Source: Paraspadella gotoi (Eukaryota; Chaetognatha). Taken from it: a stretch of DNA of 64,000 nt. The notes beneath the pieces were generated by a model, which was not told the DNA's origin, made no database searches, and worked only from the letters and a program-made list of their open reading frames with translations. The translations under genes were made by a program, and so were the position numbers. The stretch spans positions 19,107,657 through 19,171,656 of the forward strand of contig CM119266.1 in the NCBI GenBank assembly GCA_051294375.1, in the 5' to 3' direction. Positions 56,701-64,000 of this stretch are shown piece after piece (within the stretch, counting starts at the first letter, position 1; each line of letters begins with the position of its first letter).

Positions 56701-58234
56701 TGGCGCGACTCTGTTCGGTTGTCAGAGGAACCCGTAGACTGAGAAAGGTCTGGAGAAAAAAATATAACCGGGTTGCCTGTAATGCCCAGCAATAAGAAGC
56801 ATTCCTTTACTTTGGACACATACACGTTACCTCAAGAGTCGATAAAATGTTATCTCCCTTCCAGCGATCGCTCAGGACGTAGGATCTACAATAAATTTTT
56901 ATAATTGTCATGGTGTGGCGGTATATTCACACCGCCTCATGTCCGTCATTCTTCAGCGAAATCCATTGGCTCAGAGGGGGNNNNNNNNNNAAATGAATTT
57001 AACTCCTTTCAACCCCTTTCAAAATTCGCCTCGANNNNNNNNNNCTGTTGCCATAATGGTCACGAAAAACGTAACATCATTTCGTAATATAAAATCAAAT
57101 GAATTTAAATCCTTTCAACCCCTTTCGGGTAACCACCCAGATCAAAATTCGCCTCGATAGTTCTATTGTTATGATCATTAAATTTCATCCAATTTGATAC
57201 AGTTGCTAATTAGGAACTGATACTTAATTACTTATAATATGAAGCCGTCTGTATAATTTAACATTTGACAAAGTAATAATTGAAAAGTTTAGATTAATGT
57301 TTGGGAGGACAATAATAATATTGTCTTTTGGGAACAACATTAAAATACTTTTTGTCCCAGCTCCTAGGTTTTTATCTCATTTGTATTGATTAAGAAAACT
57401 TCCGATACGAGGACTGTAATTTTGTGCATTGTGCAATTGCAAGACAAAATACTTCATAAACTACCTTTTTAGGGCGCCATCTCTCCTTCTGAGATCATCT
57501 CCGCAGAATCGACAGTGCAGAGAATTGAAGTAACTGTTGCCCATCCCTCGGCACAGAGGCTTCGCTGTCGTTGGCGGGGCCGTGCCGCAAATACAAGAGT
57601 CGCATAATTCCGACTTAAAAATACGAACATTAAGAACCTATTCATTAATTTTCTCAAATATTTTGCGGCACCTTTTGCGCTTTCTGACTATATTTTTTTT
57701 AATTGAGAGATGTTGACAAACTAATATTTACAAAATATTGATCAATATCGTTGGCGGAAAAAAAATTAAAGACATTAACGAGGACAAAATATAGATCAAC
57801 TCAGCAGTAAGCAAAAGTAAAACGGAGAGTGTGGCAGCATGACTTAAAGCTGCCTCACTGCTGTCCGTCGTCAGCCTCGTCGCAATGGCTGAGCAGGCTA
57901 AATCGTCTCGTTTTAACCGTGCGTCCCGACTTCAATCCCTGGGGATGTGATGGCCCCCGTTTAAACATGCCAGTGACCGGAGGCTGTCATAAAGGGCCTG
58001 CACTCTGCAGCCCTTACGCCAGTTGGTGAGATACCCCACGCTCCAGGTATCACAGGCAATCCTCCCCTTGACATACGAGACACTTTAGGGTCACGCAGTT
58101 GGCATCGCACACAACAATCCACCTCTAACAACGCTGTTTCCGACTCAGATCATTGGATTCTTCTTGTGGCAGCAAGACTTAAAGCTGCCTCAATATACGT
58201 AAAACGAAGTTTTACTAACCTCATTGTTCTTCAT
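44360..58234 (-). CDS. Large unrecognised protein, 2,142 aa, 23 coding exons
   Basis: Coding exons in transcript order: 58,234-58,220; 57,613-57,465; 56,885-56,831; 56,749-56,511; 56,320-56,212; 56,054-55,981; 55,877-55,732; 55,598-55,204; 55,111-54,928; 54,715-54,128; 53,619-53,453; 53,371-52,013; 51,716-51,645; 50,493-50,336; 49,917-49,788; 48,950-48,700; 48,632-48,576; 48,289-48,136; 48,064-47,811; 47,301-47,146; 46,861-46,674; 46,325-46,105; 45,667-44,360. Every intron is GT-AG, every junction keeps phase, and lengths sum to 6,429 nt including the stop. The protein has an N-terminal Cys-rich part, an Ala-rich helix, a His-rich repeat, an acidic/Lys-rich middle, repeated GKGP modules, a second Cys cluster, WW-containing motifs, and an acidic Ser-rich tail. 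No transmembrane segment or signal peptide was seen. I recognise no family. The start (MKNNE, 2 nt after an acceptor) and a few donors (GTCGAT, GTCATA) are the weakest points. Confidence 0.8.
45895..46010. repeat. Possible SINE remnant
   Basis: TATCCCGACAGCTGGC is shared with 51,832-51,846 near a tRNA-like SINE. It lies in the last intron of the large gene. Confidence 0.25.
46674..47301 (-). other. Trp-Trp motif exons of the large protein
   Basis: Exons 47,301-47,146 and 46,861-46,674 encode three related motifs: PPSWWEHRKQEAPPP, LPPWWER and LPSWWDEVKKI, with DAGHNAPF and DAGRTRPAQPHKPPF shortly before. The motifs recur at about 30-60 residue spacing. These are not WW domains; they are short PxWW-acidic motifs of unknown role. 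Confidence 0.6.
47025..47130. repeat. (AG)n-rich intronic tract
   Basis: AG and AAAG repeats in the intron between the two WW-motif exons. Confidence 0.9.
47335..47810. repeat. Intronic minisatellite, approximately 40-bp unit
   Basis: About eleven copies of a unit with CTCTCTTCATAGATGAAAAA then CG and a variable (CT)n run. It lies wholly in one intron of the large gene. The minus frames across it are repeat artefacts. Confidence 0.9.
47811..48064 (-). other. Second cysteine cluster of the large protein
   Basis: Phase-supported exon reading ARRCQRGKGCGKEGCHCKRD then MPKQKMLDRHRLCF. Cys and His spacing suggests metal binding. An alternative frame on the same strand is open but breaks the splice phases. 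Confidence 0.55.
49060..49432. mobile_element. Foldback element, copy 2
   Basis: Inverted arms of the same family as at 29.2 kb: GATTCGAATTCCTCATAAAA against TGTGAGGAATTTGAATCCGC, with the right end GTATGCGAAAATTG. Located in an intron of the large gene. Confidence 0.65.
49553..49605. repeat. TGATCACTGATCA palindromic repeat
   Basis: About six overlapping copies of the 7-bp unit CTGATCA/GTGATCA, self-complementary along its length, in an intron of the large gene. Confidence 0.9.
49788..51716 (-). other. Exon-encoded GKGP / DSIFI module repeats in the large protein
   Basis: Exons 51,716-51,645, 50,493-50,336 and 49,917-49,788, plus the start of 48,950-48,700, carry related text. The head is GKGPHHNPEGEK, GKGPKPNDPNELK or GKGPKPNPEGELK. 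The tail is RKDSVFILHEHEK, WKDSIFISNERE or DKDSIFITHEHEK. They look like duplicated exons of one ancestral module. Confidence 0.75.
50788..51580. mobile_element. Non-autonomous DNA transposon (MITE) with perfect 29-bp TIRs
   Basis: CTACATGGTGACAATTTGAA then ACCCGCCGC (50,788-50,816) is repeated as its exact reverse complement at 51,552-51,580. Taking the flanking TA as the target duplication leaves TIRs that start CATGGTGAC, which would fit a Tc1/mariner-type element. The 735-bp interior is AT-rich with no open frame of note. It lies in an intron of the large gene. Confidence 0.75.
51832..51960 (-). repeat. tRNA-derived SINE
   Basis: On the minus strand AGCTGAGCACTCGC, an anticodon-arm-like hairpin (CTCGCT ... 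AGCGAG) and GAGTTTGATCCCCTC follow in tRNA order, the last resembling a B box. It lies in an intron of the large gene. Confidence 0.55.
52013..53619 (-). other. Central acidic and Lys-rich exons of the large protein
   Basis: Two exons, 53,619-53,453 and 53,371-52,013. After a Ser/Pro-rich start comes RDPFGFYNGCCFGDPRSCGR, then a poly-Pro stretch with MCCPHDE, EETGE-type pentapeptide repeats, a KKKEGKKKKDGKKKK run, and an Asp/Glu-rich end (DDDLDEDDEDDEE). The open frame also runs past the donor at 52,013 to a stop at 51,983, so an alternative short end is possible. Confidence 0.65.
53372..53452 (-). other. 81-nt intron that keeps the frame open
   Basis: Donor CAG/GTCATA and a strong acceptor (TTTATTTTTCCAACAG). 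Its length is 27 codons with no stop, so retention would insert VICRALSEGAKAKGY and more. I call it an intron because of the acceptor, but retention cannot be excluded. Confidence 0.55.
53668..53699. repeat. Poly-T tract
   Basis: About 30 T in a row, intronic. It may be the poly-A tail of an old minus-strand insertion, but no target duplication was identified. Confidence 0.9.
54350..54605 (-). other. His-rich tandem repeat in the large protein
   Basis: About seven copies of a 12-residue unit resembling GHHGHKSHSDHL, with the variant DHVAHHDHLAHP. His recurs every three residues or closer (HxxH). The DNA unit is about 36 bp, and copies differ at synonymous and conservative sites. It sits in the exon 54,715-54,128, whose other parts are ordinary Ser/Thr-rich sequence. 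Confidence 0.8.
55204..55598 (-). other. Ala-rich helical exon of the large protein
   Basis: Reads EDDYVPRPRRPEFEDKKKEK, then a long segment of AAAA, AKAEADAKALAARQ and AAKAEADALAAK type. Regular Lys/Glu spacing within Ala suggests a single long alpha-helix or coiled coil. Confidence 0.65.
55981..56054 (-). other. Compact cysteine motif exon of the large protein
   Basis: This 74-nt exon reads GYCVKCGCGIDSCPGCKYRR then RVKS. It has six Cys within 16 residues in the pattern CxxCxC-x4-CxxC plus a leading Cys context. It probably coordinates metal. Confidence 0.6.
56212..57613 (-). other. N-terminal cysteine-rich region of the large protein
   Basis: Four exons encode spaced CxxC pairs: ELCDSCICGTAPP, then SLHCRFCGDDLRRRDG, then SDRLCGSCHSLLRKCVKPKG. 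Between them are conserved-looking blocks SYVLSDRWKGDNILSTLE and RLQSAWRAIIKTGIP, then KIVGFGYVSSK. Paired CxxC motifs usually bind zinc, so a zinc-binding module is a fair inference, but the spacing matches no finger class I know. Confidence 0.6.
57831..58192 (+). mobile_element. tRNA-derived SINE-like element with 27-bp direct repeats
   Basis: An A box (TGGCTGAGCAGG, 57,886-57,897) and a B-box-like GACTTCAATCC (57,928-57,938) have tRNA-like spacing. GTGGCAGCATGACTTAAAGC then TGCCTCA at 57,831-57,857 recurs with one mismatch at 58,166-58,192, as a target-site duplication would. Located in the first intron of the large gene. Confidence 0.6.
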
Positions 58235-58299
58235 CTCTAAACAAGAAAAGTTTATTTGCAGTTTTGTCGAATTCATAGTTTATGTAAATCAAGAAAGTT

Positions 58300-60990
58300 T
58301 TAAGATTATGGTTGAGTTAAAATGATAAATGTAGGAAGTTCGTTTAGCATCGGATTTTATCTAGATTGACTGACTGACTGATTGAGTGTCTCAGTATTTG
58401 TAGTATACTGTATAGATACAAAAACTACTTATTAAAAACAAAAAAAAACGAACAAATACAATTGAATTATTAATATTGAAGAAAAGAAGAATGATTGAAA
58501 AAAAAAGAGCAAAAAGAAAGAAAAAGAGATCAAAACAGAAATAAAAAGAGAAAAAAATTAAGAAAAAAAATTATTCTCGGCAGATGCACATTAAATGCTT
58601 AACCAAAGCTTGTTTGATTGACCATCGCTAGGAATGGAGTAAGTCTTTGAAAAGAAATCAACGACTCCGTAAAAGCCAAAGGTACCACGAGTCGGCAAAG
58701 CGAGAAGGTACCACGAGTCCGCATCGCGACTCGGCTGCAATTCACTGGCTGCAACGATGCAACGTCAATGAAAGAAAACTGCGTTTAGGCAGATGGAATA
58801 GATTTTTTTCGGACGAATGCTCGGCCGGCCTTTCGGCCGATCTTAAGGCCCCCGGGTTATCACCCGCTATAATCTCATCTCAAAGAAAAACTGGAAAAAA
58901 GACATTCATTCCTCTCCCCATCATTTTCACCATCTCTTTGGGCAGAGGTCCGCGCTTTGCAAATCTCAATGATATCTTGTAGGGTTATGGTTAATATACG
59001 CCCAAAATGATTGAATTAGATTTTCATAAATCTGATTAAGACGCCAGCAATGAAAATATTGATTAAAATTATAGTTATTATTTTTTTTTTGGAAGCAAAT
59101 AATGTAGCAAAAGTTTAAAAGTCTTTATTTATCAATTGCACTCTTTGTCCTTATATTAATATGAAGCCCAATGGCGAAAATATGGTTAATTTGTTCTCTT
59201 TAACTTTCTGGAAATGAAACAAAAAGATTAACATTAAGAAACTTAATAAACATGAGGTGTTGCGCCGTAACAATAAAATATACATAAAAATATAAAATAT
59301 GTATAAAAAACATCTTATGGTTTATTAATTTTCTGTTAGGCATGAAGCAATAGTAAATATTATATAAAATATGTGACATTTACTTTCTGATCAAGTAACT
59401 ACAATTTTACAGTTAGCTCAATATTAACTAAAAGGTCTTATGATCGCTTTATATTACGATTATATATGATTATATATGCAGTATGCACATTGAAAGTCTT
59501 ATAATATCAAATATAAATTTTGTATTGTTACCTGAATTATTGAAAATAAGATTAACCAAATAACAGACAGACCGACCAAAAAGACTTATAAAATTCATTC
59601 TCAAGTACTCGCGGCGCAACTAAAAATCTTCTTTATTTGAAGGGGGGTAAAACGGTCTCAACCGCCGGGATGTTGTAAATGGCGCGGATGTAACTGAAAT
59701 ACGCCCCGACCGTTTTTTTCAATTAATAAAAATGAAGTCTTTTAGACGAAGCCGGAGTTAATGGGTAAAACCACCTTCAACTCGAGCTTCTTTAGGTTCA
59801 AACTTTGTTTTTTAATAATTAAAGGATTTATTAAAGAATTTATTATTAAAATTTTAAACGTGGTTTCCTTTTTTCAGCCTGAATCGATATTTACGATTTT
59901 CAGTTGCAATTTAATTCTATAGTCCGAAATAATAAAATTATAATAGATATATAAACAATAAAACTAAATTTAAATAGATAGCTCCTTCATTATCGTGGTA
60001 AAGAATTAGTAAATTCGGAAAAATTAGTAAAAATTAGTAAAAATCCTTTTCATCTCTTCAATTCCACTGACTTTTGCTTTTTTCTCTTTTTTCTTTTATT
60101 TCTTTCTCTTTTTTTTTCAAATGAAAGATGACGAACGACGACAAAAACAAGGACGAATTTGATTGCAATATTTACGAAACAAAATCGTTTCCTCTAAAAA
60201 CTTCCAAGAAAGATGATTCTCTCTCTTTCTTTTTCTTTCTTTCTTTGAAATAGTTTTAATTGGCAAATAATAATTTTCATTATAAATCAAAAGAAATCTT
60301 GCTATTTGGCTCATGATTTTAGACTTTGAAGATTAGGTTAAACATCAATCAGGTGACAATTTTGTTTCTTTTGCATCCCGTTTTATATAAAATTATTGTA
60401 CATTTATTTGACATTTATGAAATTTGTACAACCAATATAAAAATTATCCAATTATTTGAGACATTTCGCATGTAAAAATTTGATGTCGCTCCCGACAGGA
60501 AAAAAAAACTTAACAAAAGATCAAATTTATTTAATAACAAGAGCGAATGAATATATTTCTATATTTTGTTATGGATTAAAATGTTCAATTTTATTATTTA
60601 AATTTTTATTATTTTATTTCATGATTTTTATATACGTATATCGTATGATAATTTGTATAGGTGTTCAATTTATCAAACGTAAACTGTATGCACTATGCAA
60701 CATCAAATATGATTTTAGTTCTAAAAAGTTGAAGGTTACTTAATGCCCCTGCTTTAATTTTTTTTTCTTTAATTTTCTTTTGCGACAGTTTGCTCTAAAG
60801 TTTTGGCCGTTCGCGCTCTGGGGCGTGGTTCAACTACTTACCTCAATCGCGCATCCGTTGTCTCAGAAGTTCACGTGCGAGAAGTCGTGCCTCCGCGCGC
60901 AACAGAAATCTTGACTGCGAGAGCTTACATGGCGGAGATCGATTCTGGTTTTGTTATTAAATTTATGGCATCTAAAGATTTAACTTCAAA
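58300..60990. other. Intergenic region between two divergent genes
   Basis: Separates the large minus-strand gene from the plus-strand gene starting at 60,996. Mostly AT-rich. A GC-richer island at 58,640-58,880 has a doubled GGTACCACGAGTC phrase and a CGGCCGGCCTTTCGGCCG hairpin; its 111-codon plus frame has no recognised motif. Promoters for one or both genes are expected here but no specific element could be supported. Confidence 0.55.
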
Positions 60991-60995
60991 CCACG

Positions 60996-63900
60996 ATGTC
61001 ATCGTTAGAAATCGCCTCTCAAAGACGTCGTTTAGATGGATCTTCACCCACAACAACTTTTGAAGAGGTCTTATATGATATTTAATTAACGGCTTCTCTT
61101 TAATTTTTCCTATAATACTTTTTTTTTAAATATTTAATGATTTGTAACGTTTAGATGAATCCTTCAATATCTTTACCATATTGTTTAGTTTTTTAGTTTT
61201 TAGAGTTATTAGAAATTAATCTTTTAATTATCGTAAAACAATGATATCAAAAAAATAATATTTTTACCATATTGTTAAGCTCATTGAAAAAAAATTGACA
61301 AATTTGGCCAAGTCTACTGTATTTACAATATTTCGTAGGAAAGGGTGAGCAATTTTAGAGTATATTTCATATTAAAATATAGTTAACGTGGAATCGCTAT
61401 TCTTTGTTTTTGGATTGTTATATTTCTTACTCAATCTCCAAATTAAAAACTGTTATTTCAGGTCGAGAGCCTTTGTCCCCACAATATTTCGTCATTCGAT
61501 TCATCAGCGTCAGGCGCTGGCGGCGTATGTCGACTTCCGCCGATGCCAGTTCGCTATATGAGCAGCATTGGATCCTCTTCCTCGAGCAACGTAAGACTAC
61601 TATAATTACATACACATTACACTATGAAATTGATACAACCAATATAATAATTATCCAATCAAATAAATATCCATTTATTTAATAAATAGGCAATCTTGCC
61701 CTTGACTTTGGACAATTGACAGGCTTTGGTGGGTTAGGGCCTCCATCACTCTTACAATATAATGACATGGCAGCTCTCACAGTCTCGTTTATTCACTCCC
61801 AGAGTACCTGGCTTTCTTATTAACGAAGTTGTATAATATTTCAAAGAATGTTTTTATAAAAGATCACTCCCTCATTTAATAAATAATCTATCGTGCATGT
61901 GACTTTTATATTTATTTATTGGCCGCACGAGATTAATACCCTTACCGTTCGCTCCTTTGTCAGCGTTTGGCTTTTCACCGCGGAGTATCATTAAACAGTT
62001 CACGCAACTGGCACGATTTGACAAGAGGCGTTCGATCCCCTCGGTCTTGGAACCGGTCCTCCTACGGAAGCGGCACCTCGCGATCCTCGCGCCTATTAGA
62101 CGAAGTTGAAAGTCTGAGGTGAGACAAATTTACGTGAATTTTTTTTTTTGGAGGATCGATTAACAATGGATCTCCTCGTCGACAGAGGGTGGCGCGGCAG
62201 CGTCGGTGAAGAGACCAGGTCCGAATCGCGCTCGGACCTAAATTGCGCTGAGAATTCTATTCCACCAATCACGTCGGAGGCTCCCGCTTCGGTGTCCGAT
62301 TGCCCGATCAATCCCGTGTTCGGAATTCAGATGCGGAGAGAGTAAGTCGTGAAATGACAGGCAGTTGGAATCTTTTGAAATGGTACGATACTTATAATAG
62401 TATTAATGAAGGTTGAAAAAAAAAGAATATAAATTATGAATAGCGTAGACGATGAATATTAATAGTAAATTGTAATAAATAAAAGATATTGTAAGATTCA
62501 TCATAACCTATCATCTGATAAGCTGTTTACCGTTAACCGATCCTTGCCAGATCCGGCATTGATTGCTCAAACTTTTTTACAACTCTTTTCGCTTTTAAGC
62601 TTTAAAAAATGAATCAGCAAAAAGTTTTGAATGCGTGGTGATCCAGCTCGATGTTTCATCAACCCAAACTTTAACCTCTCTCTCATCTCGTTTAATGAAC
62701 AAATATTGTAGTTTTTTTTATCTCTGACAACGCAGCTACCTTGATGGCGAAGGTTGGGAAAAGGTATCGGTCTGCAGTCGATCTACTTTTGATGAGGTTG
62801 GTCTGGCCAAACGACAATGCTTGTCTAATGTCTAATTGAGTGGAGCACTCAAGAACAAAAAAATTATTTGAATGATCGAACAAGGATATTTAGATGTGAG
62901 ATAGTATGATTAACTAGTACAAAAAATATTTTGTTCATATTGTTTTGGGAACAGAATAGTAAAATATAATATATTTATAATAATATTCTTATAAAATAGT
63001 AAATTTTAAAAATAATTTTTTAAAAACTTTTAATAAAGATTCAGATTCTTTATAAAAAGTTGAATCAAAAATATAAAACATTCTGTCATCTTCAGCATTT
63101 AAAAAGGGGGGAAAAGGTGAAAATTTATGACTTTTAGTCATTTTTGTGATCCAAACATTAAAATATCATATATTTTATAAAAGTATTTTAAATTTTTAAT
63201 GGCGAATCCAAATCTGTTCTTAAAAATAAAAGAAAATATTTTAAAATTTAACGATTTTATAAGGATATTACTACATAAATAATTGAATTTATTATACAGT
63301 TATGCTAAAAAGATTTTTAAAAAGATTTAAAATTCATTAATTACATATCCATAGGCAGCAAAAAAATAAAGTTAAATAACTCAATCTTTTCATCACTCCA
63401 CCCTATTGGCCAATCCGTATTTAATTGTTGATTACTGTGACTCAAGAATCGTATTCCAGGTCGAAAGTCTCGATCTCGATGGTTCTCACGAATTGTCAAC
63501 CCAAGGCTTTTCCAGCAAATCCAGTTCTCATTCCAGTGAGAAAATTCATCATTAAAATCTCTAAAAACTACGAAATCAAGTTCCGAAAAAAAAAGGTAAT
63601 TTATTTCCAGGCAATCCCTCGTTCGGAGACGCTCGCGCCATCAAAACTAACGATGCCGATGGACGTCCTCTTGTCGAGAAAAGTAGCAGGTACTTTTTTC
63701 TTCAGAAAAACTTTTTTTCTCCGTTTTTATGCTATTTCATTCGTCGTTTTCCGACAGCGTTGCCGCGACGAAACGCAAATCTGGTGTCGTTCGAGCTCGA
63801 GCGCCGAGTCGCCTCCTCATTCGCGACGACGACGAAGACGACGACCACAACGGTGCTGACGTGCTTTACCCTTGTCTTTTGTTCACTTGTTCTTGATTCT

Positions 63901-64000
63901 AACCCGCGACCCTTTCCGCGAAAGATGCCCCCGTCATCGTGATCAGCAAAGACGCCAAACGCCAAGAATCCGAGGATAGTCTGAGCAGCACCGCAATCAG
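60996..64000 (+). CDS. Unrecognised Ser-rich protein, N-terminal part (nine exons, runs off the window)
   Basis: Exons: 60,996-61,067; 61,462-61,590; 61,964-62,118; 62,186-62,341; 62,736-62,763; 63,460-63,535; 63,611-63,689; 63,758-63,852; 63,925 to the window end. All junctions are GT-AG and phase-consistent, and the frame stays open throughout. ATG at 60,996 follows an in-frame stop, giving MSSLEIASQRRRLDGSSPTT. Notable stretches: VESLCPHNISSFDSSASGAG, SPRSWNRSSYGSGTSRSSRL, YLDGEGWEK from a 28-nt microexon, VESLDLDGSHELSTQGF, and IRDDDEDDDHNDAPVIVISK. The visible part is Ser/Arg/Asp-rich and probably disordered and cytoplasmic or nuclear. No domain was recognised. The first donor (GAG/GTCTTA) is the weakest splice site. 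Confidence 0.75.
61640..61885 (+). repeat. Interspersed repeat family R, copy 5
   Basis: Intronic in the plus-strand gene. Contains TTGATACAACCAATATAATA, GGTGGGTTAGGGCCTCCATC and CCCAGAGTACCTGGC, then ends near AAGATCACTCCCTCATTTAA. Best-preserved together with copy 4. Confidence 0.85.
62990..63270. mobile_element. Foldback element, copy 3
   Basis: Diverged inverted arms related to the 29.2 and 49.1 kb elements (GATTCTTTATAAAAAGTTGA on the left; TGGCGAATCCAAATCTG on the right). Located in an intron of the plus-strand gene. Confidence 0.45.

Noticed and set aside
60803-61063. 86-codon plus frame overlapping the first exon of the Ser-rich gene
   Set aside because: It lies in another frame from the one that continues through eight phase-matched exons, so it is probably chance.
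61964-62118. B-box-like GTTCGATCCCC suggesting a SINE
   Set aside because: No A box or tail was found, and the sequence is a phase-consistent exon with good splice sites.

Overview
This window is nuclear DNA of an animal, most likely an invertebrate; I cannot place it more closely. The evidence is spliced genes with GT-AG introns, a SHOX-type homeobox exon, an animal-type aminoacylase-1 and several interspersed repeat families. The assembly is a draft, with about 17 runs of N and at least one collapsed or duplicated segment. Between the genes the DNA is AT-rich and packed with (AG)n, (ACG)n, (AAG)n and minisatellite arrays.

Layout. 1-0.9 kb: last coding exon of a SHOX homologue (+). 1-6.7 kb: repeats, with one weak terminal-exon candidate near 3 kb. 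6.7-9.5 kb: aminoacylase-1 (+), nearly complete but interrupted by a gap. 9.5-35 kb: mostly repeats, gaps and low-complexity DNA, with isolated exon candidates (10.8, 16.0, 22.7, 30.7 and 35.3 kb) that I cannot assemble into genes. 35.9-39.5 kb: pieces of a coiled-coil/acidic gene (-). 44.3-58.2 kb: a large minus-strand gene that I could join into 23 coding exons. Every junction is phase-consistent, the total is 6,429 nt (2,142 aa plus stop), and I recognise no family. 61.0-64.0 kb: the 5' end of a divergently transcribed plus-strand gene, nine phase-consistent exons including a 28-nt microexon, running off the window.

The most interesting material is: (1) the 2,142-aa gene, which strings together cysteine clusters, an Ala-rich helix, a His-rich repeat, exon-encoded GKGP/DSIFI modules, WW-containing motifs and an acidic tail; (2) three dispersed hammerhead-ribozyme-like motifs, one inside a perfect 20-bp inverted repeat; (3) a 0.79-kb element with perfect 29-bp terminal inverted repeats; (4) a foldback family in three copies; (5) small inverted-repeat elements filled with telomere-like TTAGG-type DNA; (6) two short introns of 69 and 81 nt that keep the reading frame open.

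All gene models come from reading splice sites and phases by eye. No database search was possible.
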